Shown one piece after another: positions 20,447 through 29,736 of a stretch of DNA of 64,000 bases; position 1 is the first letter of the stretch, and each line of letters starts with the position of its first letter. The position numbers and the translations under genes are program-made. Under the pieces are notes generated by a model, which did not search any database, was not told the DNA's origin, and was given only the letters and a program-made list of their open reading frames with translations. The stretch is from an uncultured Hymenobacter sp. (GTDB lineage: Bacteria; Bacteroidota; Bacteroidia; Cytophagales; Hymenobacteraceae). The DNA lies in NCBI GenBank assembly GCA_913778455.1, contig CAJYVK010000344.1, forward strand, positions 20,971-84,970, given 5' to 3'.

Positions 20447-21097
20447 ATGAGTGACTCTCCCGAACGGGTGAAGCTGAGCAAAGAGGAAAAAGACCGGCGC
20501 TTTCAAGCCGAGCTGATGCCGGTGCTCGACCCGCTCTACAACTTCGCTTATCGCCTTACGCTCGACGAAGACGATGCCAATGACTTAGTGCAGGAAACCT
20601 ACCTCAAGGCGTACCGCTTTTTCGAGTATTTCGAGCCTGGCACCAACGCCAAGGCTTGGCTTTTCCGCATCCTGAAAAACTCGTTCATCAACGATTTTCG
20701 GAAGAAAAGCAAGCAGCCGGCTAAAGTTGATTACAGCGAAGTTGAAGGATATTATAACCCCGATGAAGTAGAGGGCGACGCCGATACCGGTGCCTCCTCT
20801 TCCGACCTGCGTCAGCAGTCTTCGCGCGACCTCATTGGCGATGAGGTAGCTAGTGCGTTGAACTCGCTACCCGTTGATTTTCGGACGGTTATCATTCTCT
20901 GCGACCTCGAAGGCTTCACCTACGAGGAGATGGCCAAAGTGCTCGATATTCCCATCGGTACGGTGCGCTCACGCCTGCACCGGGCTCGCAATTTCCTCAA
21001 GGATAAGCTCGAAAAATACGCCTCTTCGATGGGCTACGGGAACGATGCGGCCGGGGGTGCCGTTGATGCCGCCGAACCCGAAGATGACAATCGGTAA
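20447..21097 (+). CDS. RNA polymerase sigma factor, sigma-70 family (ECF type)
   Basis: YNFAYRLTLDEDDANDLVQETYLKAYRFFEYFEPGTNAKAWLFRILKNSFIND; region 4 IPIGTVRSRLHRARNFLKDKL. Confidence 0.93.
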   Translation: MSDSPERVKLSKEEKDRRFQAELMPVLDPLYNFAYRLTLDEDDANDLVQETYLKAYRFFEYFEPGTNAKAWLFRILKNSFINDFRKKSKQPAKVDYSEVEGYYNPDEVEGDADTGASSSDLRQQSSRDLIGDEVASALNSLPVDFRTVIILCDLEGFTYEEMAKVLDIPIGTVRSRLHRARNFLKDKLEKYASSMGYGNDAAGGAVDAAEPEDDNR

Positions 21098-21149
21098 TTC
21101 TTTTTCCACCATTTTAACCCCAGGCTAAGACCCTGTTCCCGTTTCGCCC

Positions 21150-21446
21150 ATGGAAGCTACCGCTACTACAACCAACCTGTCGGCTCCCCTTGCCTCGCCC
21201 CTGGCCAGTGTCCCCGACTGCGACCGCGTGAACATTGTACTTGACCAGCTTCTCGATGGACGGGTCCTGACGGAAGAAGATGAGGATTACCTCATTCATC
21301 ATGGCGATGATTGCTCGCCCTGCTTCGACGACATCAAGAAGCAGCAGTTTTTTATCAGCTTTCTGAACCAGAAAGTAGGCCGCCAGGCTGCTCCCTCCGG
21401 TCTGCCGCACGCCATCATGGCGCGATTGCACGCCGAAATAGCCTAG
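21150..21446 (+). CDS. Putative zinc-finger anti-sigma factor
   Basis: HHGDDCSPCFDDI (H-x3-C-x2-C) motif; directly follows the ECF sigma gene. Confidence 0.7.
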   Translation: MEATATTTNLSAPLASPLASVPDCDRVNIVLDQLLDGRVLTEEDEDYLIHHGDDCSPCFDDIKKQQFFISFLNQKVGRQAAPSGLPHAIMARLHAEIA

Positions 21447-21458
21447 CTTTGTAGCCCT

Positions 21459-22049
21459 ATGCAGGGCAAAATCATTGTATTCTCGGCGCCTTCGGGCGCG
21501 GGCAAAACGACTATCGTGCACCGGCTCATGGAGTTAATCCCCGAGCTGAGCTTTTCCATCTCGGCCTGTACCCGCGACCGTCGGGGGCGCGCCGAGGTCA
21601 ATGGCAAGGACTACCACTTCATTTCGGTGGCGGATTTTCAAGATAAAATTCGCCACGATGAATTTGTGGAGTGGGAGGAGGTGTACGAAGGTGCGTTCTA
21701 CGGCACGCTCAAATCGGAAATCGAGCGCATCTGGGCCAGCGGCAAGCACGCCATCCTCGACGTGGACGTAAAAGGCGGTCTCAGCATCAAGCAGTTCTAT
21801 AAGGACCGGGCGCTGGCCATCTTCGTTCGTCCGCCTTCCATTGAGGCGCTGGCCCAACGCCTTACGGCGCGGAACACCGATTCTTCTTCCAGCATCTCGT
21901 CACGGGTGTACAAGGCCACGTTTGAGCTAGCCTTTGAGGATAAGTTCGACGTAGCCGTAGTCAACGATAACTTGGAGGAAGCCGTGGCCCACGCCGAAAA
22001 GCTGGTGCGCGACTTTATTCGGGCCGACGACAATCCCGAAGTGATATGA
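21459..22049 (+). CDS. gmk: Guanylate kinase
   Basis: MQGKIIVFSAPSGAGKTTIVHRLMELIPELSFSISACTRDRRGRAEVNGKDYHFIS. Confidence 0.96.
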   Translation: MQGKIIVFSAPSGAGKTTIVHRLMELIPELSFSISACTRDRRGRAEVNGKDYHFISVADFQDKIRHDEFVEWEEVYEGAFYGTLKSEIERIWASGKHAILDVDVKGGLSIKQFYKDRALAIFVRPPSIEALAQRLTARNTDSSSSISSRVYKATFELAFEDKFDVAVVNDNLEEAVAHAEKLVRDFIRADDNPEVI

Positions 22050-22630
22050 CGTCGGCTTCCCGACGCGTGGGGCTGCTTTTCGGCTCCTTCAATCCCATCC
22101 ACGTCGGCCACCTCATCTTGGCTGAGCATTTTGCTACGCGCACCGATTTGGCGGAAGTGTGGCTGGTCGTGTCACCCCAGAACCCTTTCAAGGTCGGTGC
22201 TGAGCTGCTGCCGGAAACCCAGCGGATGCATTTCGTAGCGCAAGCCATTGCCGGTAATCCCCGCCTGCGAGCTGAGGCCATTGAGTTTGAACTGCCACGT
22301 CCCAGCTACACTATCGCCACGCTCGACGCCCTCCGTGTCCGTCACGCCGATACGGAGTTTGTGTTGCTGATGGGCGGTGATAATCTGCCGGGCCTGCCTC
22401 GCTGGCAGCACTCTGAGCGCCTGCTGGCCGAAACTGATATTTACGTATACCCGCGCCCTGGCACCCCGCTCCCCGATTTGACACTCTTCCCGAGGGTGCA
22501 GGTGATGCAAGCGCCGCTACTGGATATCTCGGCCACCTACGTTCGGGAGAGCCTGCGCTTGGGACAATCTATCCGCTACCTGGTGCCACCTGTTGTGGAA
22601 GAAGAACTGGCTGGCGAGCGGCCTCAGTAG
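22046..22630 (+). CDS. nadD: Nicotinate-nucleotide adenylyltransferase
   Basis: VGLLFGSFNPIHVGHLILAEHFA; MGGDNLPGLPRWQHSERLL; ISATYVRESLRLGQSIRYLVPP. Confidence 0.95.
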   Translation: MTSASRRVGLLFGSFNPIHVGHLILAEHFATRTDLAEVWLVVSPQNPFKVGAELLPETQRMHFVAQAIAGNPRLRAEAIEFELPRPSYTIATLDALRVRHADTEFVLLMGGDNLPGLPRWQHSERLLAETDIYVYPRPGTPLPDLTLFPRVQVMQAPLLDISATYVRESLRLGQSIRYLVPPVVEEELAGERPQ

Positions 22631-22675
22631 AAAGCCAGCCGCTCCGCCTGCCCAAAACAGTACCGGGAACAAAAT

Positions 22676-22710
22676 AAAGCCCCCGCTCGGATTTTCCGGC
22701 GGGGCTTTTT
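22676..22710 (+). terminator. Terminator downstream of nadD
   Basis: aaagcccccgctcggattttccggcggggcttttt. Confidence 0.8.
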
Positions 22711-22940
22711 GCTTCTTGGTGGGTCTGATTAGGGTACTGAATAACTTCGGGTAGGTGGGAGCGGCTTTGATTGCATCGCGGCCTACTGCTCTAGCAAGTG
22801 GAGCTAAAAGAAAGCCTTAGACTGCCTGAATAGCCGTGCGCTTCGGGTAGTATCCAAGGCAGCCGCTAAAAAGTGTAGTTGCGTTAGCAAACAGTACTTG
22901 GCGCTATCGAGCCTAGCGCGGCCGTTGCGGTAGCACCGCT

Positions 22941-22973
22941 ATGAGCAGCTATGAATGCAAATCAGCTGCTCAT
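22941..22973. repeat. 10-bp perfect inverted repeat (hairpin) in non-coding DNA
   Basis: atgagcagct-N13-agctgctcat. Confidence 0.85.
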
Positions 22974-23460
22974 AAAGAGGCTGAGGATATGTGCGTGGCT
23001 CAATAACGCGCCTTAAGTGGTGCATCCGCGCTACCCAAGGTGCCAGCTAGTGGGTATCGGATGCGTGCAGACGGGTGGTGTGCGTAGGTACTTGCCACGG
23101 ATAGCTTGTGCCAGAGCAGCCAAGTAGTTTGTAACGTGAGGGCTAATAGGAACGGGTAGCCGACAACTTTGCGGAAAGAGGTGACCAGAAAAAGTCAGCC
23201 TTTGTATGCGGCCCCGCTGGGTAAATAGCTCATTTATATTACTGATAGGGAGGGGCTTGAATCCATAGTACTCGGTCTCCTTCAGGAGCCGGTCAGGATG
23301 GTAATGGGAACAATAGTATTCATGTTAGCATAATCAGGTAAATCTGAATCAAAAATCAGTATAAATGTGTAATAACAAATAAATTCAAAAGGTAAGCCTT
23401 AGAATTAATAAAGATTACTTGTTACTGAGTAAATACTTGATTTTTTAAGGTTGCTTTTTT

Positions 23461-24180
23461 ATGAAAACGCATTTGCACCTCATCTTTGGCCCGACGACCA
23501 CTGGTAAAACTGCACGCGCCACCAAGCAGGCTATTCACACAGGAGCCCCCGTGCTGGTAGTTGACCGCATTCAATGCCACCCGGAGATAGCCGTTGGCAG
23601 TGGCCGCCCCACTGCCGTTGAGCTGGAATCAACTCAGCGGATATACTTATGTGAGCGTCCCGTCGTAGAAGGTCAAGTAAGCGCCTGTGAGGCTAACGAG
23701 CTACTGCATGCATGCGTGCAGCAGCGAACGCATCACGAGCCTTTGATTATTCTGGAAGGTGGTTCCATATCGCTTCTGCAAGCGATATCTGCTGACAGGC
23801 GCTGGCAACAGTACTCTTGGAGTAGTGAGCGCTTGTTTTTACCAGCGGCCGACGTTTTCCGCGCCAGGGCCACGGCGCGGATTCGCCAAATGCTTTTTCC
23901 GGCGGCTGGCCCATCCCTATTGGATGAAATGTACGCATTGTGGGCGGATGCCCGTGCGCGCCCGATGCTTCAGGAAATTGACGGGTACAGGGCTGTCATA
24001 GCCTATGCCCTACGCCGTCAATTGGATGTTTTGGCCCTACCGCAGGTGTTGACCAAGGCCGATTGTGAGGACCTCATCAATGAAATTGCGCTAGAATATT
24101 ATGCCCACGCCCAATGGCAGGAGCATGACTTTCCAGATTTTACGCAGATGACTCAGCAACTGGTCGTACGTTCCCGTTGA
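23461..24180 (+). CDS. ipt: Adenylate isopentenyltransferase, Ipt/Tzs-type (cytokinin synthase-like)
   Basis: MKTHLHLIFGPTTTGKTARATKQAIHTGAPVLVVDRIQCHPEIAVGSGRPTAVELESTQRIYLCERPVVEGQVSA...LILEGGSISLL...RIRQMLFPAAG...RPMLQEIDGYRAVIAYA...EIALEYYAHAQWQEHDFP; co-linear from memory with Agrobacterium Tzs/Ipt ([97 protein letters not shown]). Confidence 0.9.
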   Translation: MKTHLHLIFGPTTTGKTARATKQAIHTGAPVLVVDRIQCHPEIAVGSGRPTAVELESTQRIYLCERPVVEGQVSACEANELLHACVQQRTHHEPLIILEGGSISLLQAISADRRWQQYSWSSERLFLPAADVFRARATARIRQMLFPAAGPSLLDEMYALWADARARPMLQEIDGYRAVIAYALRRQLDVLALPQVLTKADCEDLINEIALEYYAHAQWQEHDFPDFTQMTQQLVVRSR

Positions 24181-24324
24181 TTACTAAGTATTTGAAGTTG
24201 ATGATTTGTATAGTGAGACTTTTTATATAAAGTAAGTACAAGTAACTAATTAACCACAAAAATAGGTCTCTACTTTAACTCATTTCATAATCCAAAATGC
24301 GCTCTGTTTGAAGCCATTTGTCAG

Positions 24325-24360
24325 AAAAAAGCCCCGCCGAAAAATTCGAGCGGGGCTTTA
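24325..24360 (-). terminator. Terminator downstream of frr
   Basis: aaaaaagccccgccgaaaaattcgagcggggcttta. Confidence 0.75.
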
Positions 24361-24406
24361 CCTTGTTCCTGCTAGCACGTAGTCGGCCGGAATGTGTGCG
24401 ATGACC

Positions 24407-24970
24407 TCAGATGGTCATAATCTCCGACTCTTTCTTAGCGAAGAGCTTGTCGACTTCGATAATGTGCGCGTCGGTATACTTCTGTACCTTGGCTTCGGCG
24501 TCCTTTACAGCATCTTCCGAGGCTCCATCCTTTTGCAGCTTGCGCAGGGCTTCGTTGGTGTCCTTGCGAATAGCCCGTACGCGCACCTTGCCGCTTTCTA
24601 CCTCATTCTTGGCCTGCTTCACGAGGTCGCGGCGGCGCTCCTCGGTCATGGCCGGGATATTGAGACGCACGCCATCGGCATCGGCTACGGGATTGAGACC
24701 CAGGTCGCTATTTTTGATAGCTTTCACTATCTCGCTGACCATGTTCTTCTCCCAGGGCTTGATGTGCAGCGAGCGGGGGTCGGGAGCCGCGATGTTGGCA
24801 ATTTGTGATACGGGCGTGGGCGTACCGTAGTAATCTACGCGCAGCCCGTCGAGCATGGCCGGCGAAGCCTTGCCCGCCCGGATACGGCCCATTTCTACGC
24901 CCACGTGGGCTACGGCCTTGCCCATCGACTCCTCAGCGTCGCTAAGGTAGAATTGAATTTCCTCGTCCAC
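24407..24970 (-). CDS. frr: Ribosome recycling factor
   Basis: MGKAVAHVGVEMGRIRAGKASPAMLDGLRVDYYGTPTPVSQIANIAAPDPRSLHIKPWEKNM. Confidence 0.97.
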   Translation of the reverse strand: MDEEIQFYLSDAEESMGKAVAHVGVEMGRIRAGKASPAMLDGLRVDYYGTPTPVSQIANIAAPDPRSLHIKPWEKNMVSEIVKAIKNSDLGLNPVADADGVRLNIPAMTEERRRDLVKQAKNEVESGKVRVRAIRKDTNEALRKLQKDGASEDAVKDAEAKVQKYTDAHIIEVDKLFAKKESEIMTI

Positions 24971-25067
24971 TTTTAAAAAAATTATGGGTTATAAAGTATG
25001 AGCCAGAAGCCGCGAGCAAGAGGGGGAGGCCCCAAAGCAGCGCTCACGTTTTCCAGACAGTAATTGC

Positions 25068-25871
25068 TTAAGCTTGTTCGGGTTGATTGCCGACCAGCGG
25101 CTGCAGGCCGCTGTGCTTGGCATCGAGTTGCGCAGCCGAAGTACGCCGGGCATCGGTGCCAGGAGCCATCGTCACGAGGGTACCCAGACTCTCGCCGGCG
25201 ATGAGACGCTCCAGATTGCCCTGCGAGTTCATGTCGAATACGATGATGGGCAGATTATTCTCCTTGCACAGCGTGAAGGCGGTCATGTCCATTACGTTCA
25301 AGTTTTTAGAGATGACTTCGTCAAACGTGATTTCGGCGTAGCGCGTGGCCGTGGGGTCCTTCTCGGGGTCGGCGGTGTAAATGCCATTGACGCGGGTGCC
25401 CTTGAGCACTACGTCGGCTTCAATCTCGATGGCACGTAGCGAGGCTGCCGAGTCGGTAGTAAAGTAAGGCGAGCCAATGCCCGCTCCAAAAATGACTACG
25501 CGGCCTTTTTCCAGGTGCCGCACCGCCCGGCGACGAATGTAGGGCTCGCACACCCGCTGGATGGTAAGGCCCGACAACAGACGGGTGGGTACTTCCATCT
25601 TTTCGAGGGCGCTCTGCAAGGCCATTGAGTTGATGACCGTAGCCAGCATCCCCATGTAATCGCCCTGCACGCGGTCGAGACCGAAGTGCTCGGCCTGTAC
25701 GCCGCGGAAGATGTTGCCACCGCCAATCACAACGGCTACCTGCACGCCTTGGTCAGCCACGGTCTTGATTTCGGCGGCGTATTGCATCAGGCGCTCGGCA
25801 TCAATGCCGTACTGCTGCTGGCCCATCAGCGCTTCGCCGCTGAGCTTGAGAAGAATTCGTTGGTAGGTCAC
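25068..25871 (-). CDS. pyrH: UMP kinase
   Basis: [53 protein letters not shown]. Confidence 0.95.
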   Translation of the reverse strand: MTYQRILLKLSGEALMGQQQYGIDAERLMQYAAEIKTVADQGVQVAVVIGGGNIFRGVQAEHFGLDRVQGDYMGMLATVINSMALQSALEKMEVPTRLLSGLTIQRVCEPYIRRRAVRHLEKGRVVIFGAGIGSPYFTTDSAASLRAIEIEADVVLKGTRVNGIYTADPEKDPTATRYAEITFDEVISKNLNVMDMTAFTLCKENNLPIIVFDMNSQGNLERLIAGESLGTLVTMAPGTDARRTSAAQLDAKHSGLQPLVGNQPEQA

Positions 25872-25906
25872 GGGTAAAAGATAACGGGAGTCGGGTAGGA
25901 GGGAGG

Positions 25907-26410
25907 CTAGGCAAATTGCACGAGCACCTGCCCCTTGGTTACGTTGGCGCGTTGGGCTACTTTGATGCTGGCGATGGTACCATCGGCGGGGGCCTTCAAA
26001 ATATTTTCCATCTTCATGGCTTCCAACACCAGCAGCGGGTCGCCCTTCTGTACGGCCTGGCCGGGTTGCACCCGAATGTCGACAATGAGGCCGGGCATGG
26101 GCGCTTTCAGTTCGTTGACTTTCGCCGAAGCTGCGCCGCTGAGGCCCAGCCGATCGAGCAGCTGGTCGAAGCGGTCCCGGGCCTGGAGCTCGACGCGCTG
26201 GCCATTGATTTTTAAGACGAAAGCCTTGGTCGCGTAGTCAGCGCTCACTAGCTCGGCGCTGTACGATTGGCCTTGGTACACCACATGATAGCGGCCATCG
26301 CCCAGCGGGGCTACGTCCCACAAAAAGGGCTGCCCGTTGAGCGTGACGGAGTCGGCGGCGCGGAGGTCCACCTCCCAGCTGTGGGCCGGGCCAGTGCTGA
26401 TATGAAGCAT
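25907..26410 (-). CDS. Biotin carboxyl carrier protein-like subunit (biotin/lipoyl-binding)
   Basis: C-terminal [40 protein letters not shown] with EAMKM biotinylation motif. Confidence 0.9.
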   Translation of the reverse strand: MLHISTGPAHSWEVDLRAADSVTLNGQPFLWDVAPLGDGRYHVVYQGQSYSAELVSADYATKAFVLKINGQRVELQARDRFDQLLDRLGLSGAASAKVNELKAPMPGLIVDIRVQPGQAVQKGDPLLVLEAMKMENILKAPADGTIASIKVAQRANVTKGQVLVQFA

Positions 26411-26507
26411 AAAGAAGCCGGCCCTGCTGGCCGAAACGGGGTTAAAGGTAAGCCAAATCTTAATTTCATGCGGAACTTGCTGGCCTTATCCAGAGTCTGA
26501 CTCTCGC

Positions 26508-29069
26508 ATGAAATATTCGCTTTCCGGTAGTTTCCTTTTAGTTTCCCTGGCCAGTATCACGGCCTTTGGCCAGCCGGGTAGCGGCCACAGCAAGGAGTCG
26601 CGGCGGAAAAACAGCGAGCCACCGCCCAGTGCACCAGCTACTTCCAGTGGTATCACGGTGCCTTCCTGGCTGCCCGATGCCGCTCCCTACCGGCCCGCCG
26701 CCACCCAACTTACCGACGTCACCGATACGAAGCTCGACGTGCGCTTCGACTATGCGCACCAGTACCTGATCGGTACGGCCGTCCTCACGCTTCGCTCGCA
26801 TTTCTATCCGCAAACGGTAGCCGTGCTCGACGCCAAGGGGTTTATTATCAAGTCGGTCCAATTGGTGGGTGGGAAAGTGCTTACCTACAAGTACGACGGC
26901 CGCCAGCTAGCTGTTAACCTCGACAAGGCATACTCGCGCGAGCAGCCCTACCAATTGCGTATCGCTTACGTAGCCCGGCCCAATGAACTGCCCTCCGGTG
27001 GCAGCGAAGCCATTACAGCCGCCAAGGGCTTGTACTTTATCAATCCGATAGGCAAGGAGGGTAATAAGCCGCGCCAGATCTGGACCCAAGGCGAAACAGA
27101 AGGTAGCTCTTGCTGGTTTCCGACCATCGACCGGCCCAACCAGCGCATGACGCAGGAAATCAGCCTGACCGTCGAGGAGCAGTTCAAAACGCTCTCCAAC
27201 GGGGTGCTCACCACCTCTCGCCGCAATCCCGATGGCAGCCGCACCGATACCTGGCGTCAAAGCCTGCCCGCCGCGCCCTACCTCTCTATGCTGGCCGTGG
27301 GCAATTTTGCCGTAGTAGCCGACACGTGGCGCGGCAAAACGGTAGATTATTACGTGGAGCCGAAATACAAGAGCACGGCCAAGGCGGTGTTTGGCAACAC
27401 GCCCGAAATACTGGAGTATTTCTCCAAAAAGCTGGGGGTTGACTACCCCTGGGAAAAATATTCGCAGGTGGCTGTGCGCGACTTCGTAAGCGGGGCCATG
27501 GAAAACACCACTGCTACGGTGCACGGCGCGGGTATCCAGCTCACGCGCCGCGAGTTGCTGGATAATTCTTACGAAACCTCGGAGTCGATCATCGTCCACG
27601 AACTGTTTCACCATTGGTTTGGCGATTATGTCACCTGCGAGGCGTGGAGCAACTTGCCGCTCAACGAGAGCTTTGCCAACTATTCGCAGTACCTCTGGGC
27701 CGAGCACAAATACGGCGCCGACGCCGCTGGCCTCGTTCAGCAGCAAGACCTCGGCCGCTATCTGGAGGAAGCCGAGTCGAAGCGCGAGCCACTCATCCGC
27801 TACCACTATGTCAATAATGAGGACATGTTCGACCGCCATTCCTACGAGAAGGGCGGACGAGTACTACATATGCTGCGCAAATACATCGGTGACGATGCCT
27901 TCTTCTCGGCACTCAACCGCTACCTCAGCCAGAACAAGTACTCCGCAGTTGAAATCAGCAAGTTGCGGGTAGCTTTTGAAGAAACTACCGGCGAAGACTT
28001 GCAGTGGTTTTTCGACCAGTGGTTTATGAAGCGCGGCCATCCCGAGCTAAAAATTTCGCATAGCTACAGCAATGGGCAGGTGCTGCTCCACGTACAGCAG
28101 GTGCAGGACACCCTGTTCCAGCCCGTCTACCGCCTGCCCCTCTCCGTTACCGTCTGGCAGAAGGAAAAGCCCACTGAGCACCGAATTACCATTACCAAGG
28201 CCGACCAGACGTTCTCCTTCCTCGCCGCTGACAAGCCGACCATGGTGAAGTTCGATAGCGAAAGCCAGTTACTGGCTGAGCTTGACGAAGAGCGCACTTT
28301 GGACGAGCTCATTTTTCAGTTCTACCATGCGCAGAACTACTTGCAGCGATTCGAAGCTATGGACTTGCTGCAAAACAAGACCAGTGACTTCTCGGTAAGC
28401 GGCCTCATGCGCAATGCATTACTGGATAATTTCTACGCCATCCGGCGTACCGCCCTCGACCACCTGCGCGGCTACCGGGGGCCCAGCGCCAGTGCGGTGC
28501 GTGCCGATATTCAGCGCCTCGCGACCACTGATCCCAGCAGCGCCGTGCGGGCGCAGGCCCTCGTCACCCTGGCAAGCTTCCCCAACGAAAACTACATGGC
28601 GACCTACCAAGCGGCCCTGCGCGATAGCTCCTACGTGGTCGAAGGGGCCGCCATCGATGCGCTCACCAAGCTCCCCGCCGTTGATTCCCGCCCCCAGATA
28701 GCGGCGCTCGAAAATACTCCGAACTCCGGCCTAATAGTGGCAGTTGCCAAATATTATGCGCAGCGGGGTGGGATGGAGCAATACGCGTGGTTTATGCGTC
28801 GCCTACCCGATCTCACCGATGCCGACCTCTACACTTACCTACAGGCATTTGGTACGTTCATGGTGCAGATGCCCGTTGTCGAGCGCGATAAAGGCGTGCA
28901 GACGCTAGAAAAGCTGGCGCGTACGCATCCACAATACGTCGTGCGGCTGGGTGCTTACCGCGGTCTAATGGCGCTGGTCGCCAGCCAGCCCGAATTAAAG
29001 GCAACTTTATTGGATATAAAAACGAAAGAAACTGATGAGCGGCTCAAAGCTTACTACAACTTGATGTAA
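26508..29069 (+). CDS. M1 family metallopeptidase with C-terminal HEAT-like repeats
   Basis: GAMENTTATVHG, VHELFHHWFGDYVTCEAWSNLPLNESFA (HExxH-x18-E). Confidence 0.95.
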   Translation: MKYSLSGSFLLVSLASITAFGQPGSGHSKESRRKNSEPPPSAPATSSGITVPSWLPDAAPYRPAATQLTDVTDTKLDVRFDYAHQYLIGTAVLTLRSHFYPQTVAVLDAKGFIIKSVQLVGGKVLTYKYDGRQLAVNLDKAYSREQPYQLRIAYVARPNELPSGGSEAITAAKGLYFINPIGKEGNKPRQIWTQGETEGSSCWFPTIDRPNQRMTQEISLTVEEQFKTLSNGVLTTSRRNPDGSRTDTWRQSLPAAPYLSMLAVGNFAVVADTWRGKTVDYYVEPKYKSTAKAVFGNTPEILEYFSKKLGVDYPWEKYSQVAVRDFVSGAMENTTATVHGAGIQLTRRELLDNSYETSESIIVHELFHHWFGDYVTCEAWSNLPLNESFANYSQYLWAEHKYGADAAGLVQQQDLGRYLEEAESKREPLIRYHYVNNEDMFDRHSYEKGGRVLHMLRKYIGDDAFFSALNRYLSQNKYSAVEISKLRVAFEETTGEDLQWFFDQWFMKRGHPELKISHSYSNGQVLLHVQQVQDTLFQPVYRLPLSVTVWQKEKPTEHRITITKADQTFSFLAADKPTMVKFDSESQLLAELDEERTLDELIFQFYHAQNYLQRFEAMDLLQNKTSDFSVSGLMRNALLDNFYAIRRTALDHLRGYRGPSASAVRADIQRLATTDPSSAVRAQALVTLASFPNENYMATYQAALRDSSYVVEGAAIDALTKLPAVDSRPQIAALENTPNSGLIVAVAKYYAQRGGMEQYAWFMRRLPDLTDADLYTYLQAFGTFMVQMPVVERDKGVQTLEKLARTHPQYVVRLGAYRGLMALVASQPELKATLLDIKTKETDERLKAYYNLM

Positions 29070-29160
29070 ATCAAGATGTAGTAAGCTGCGATAGGTGTCG
29101 TAAGTGTCTGTAAAAAATGGTCGTGGCAAGAAAAATAAATAACTTTTTTAGCCCTGCCTC

Positions 29161-29190
29161 TTGCATGTTCTGAAAAAACCTGTACTTTTG
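29161..29190 (+). promoter_or_regulatory. Promoter of the tRNA-Tyr/Gly/Thr-tuf unit
   Basis: TTG (29161-29163), 19-bp spacer, tacttttg (29183-29190). Confidence 0.8.
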
Positions 29191-29232
29191 CGTTCCAATT
29201 CCGGCAAGCGGCTGGAAGAGGCCAAAAGAAAT

Positions 29233-29315
29233 GGGGGTATCGCATAGCGGCAATTGCGGGTGACTGTAACTCACCTCCTTCGGGTTCATAGGTTCGAGTC
29301 CTGTTACCCCCACCA
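29233..29315 (+). tRNA. tRNA-Tyr (GTA)
   Basis: gggggta/taccccc acceptor, ggtga-ctGTAac-tcacc anticodon arm, long variable arm, encoded CCA. Confidence 0.93.
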
Positions 29316-29323
29316 TTTGGGTT

Positions 29324-29372
29324 ATGAATTATGAGTTGAAAATTATGAGTTAATTTTGAGCTCATAATTCAT
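29324..29372. repeat. AT-rich inverted repeat between tRNA-Tyr and tRNA-Gly
   Basis: atgaattatgag ... ctcataattcat (12-bp perfect arms) plus internal direct aattatgagtt repeats. Confidence 0.85.
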
Positions 29373-29396
29373 CCCCTAGATTCATAACTCCCTCAC

Positions 29397-29469
29397 GCGG
29401 GAGTAGCTCAGTTGGTAGAGCGGCAGCCTTCCAAGCTGCAGGTCGCGGGTTCGAACCTCGTCTCCCGCT
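29397..29469 (+). tRNA. tRNA-Gly (TCC)
   Basis: gcgggag/ctcccgc acceptor, anticodon loop cttCCaa reading TCC, ggttcgaacc T arm; no encoded CCA. Confidence 0.92.
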
Positions 29470-29490
29470 CAAAGTTTTAAAGTAAAATAA

Positions 29491-29562
<72 letters not shown>

Positions 29563-29736
29563 CAGCAAATACGACGCTGCTTATCTTTGTGATAAGAAGC
29601 GCCGGGTCAGCAATCGAAAGCGATACGCAGCACTCAAGCCTGAATTGGCCCAAGCTGGGTTTCGCTTTTCTTGCGATAGGGCCATTCTAGTTGCTTTTCA
29701 GTTTATAATTCCCCTCTTTTTTCTTCACTCTTTACA

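Noticed and set aside
23461-24180. Alternative call of the ipt gene as tRNA dimethylallyltransferase MiaA
   Set aside because: Length and motif order fit Ipt/Tzs ([10 protein letters not shown]-like, EIDGYR, EYF-HARQQE-like) better than MiaA; kept as the main alternative to test.
29071-29365. Minus ORFs across tRNA-Tyr (e.g. MVGVTGLEPMNPKEVSY)
   Set aside because: They translate a tRNA gene in reverse; this is a common false annotation type.
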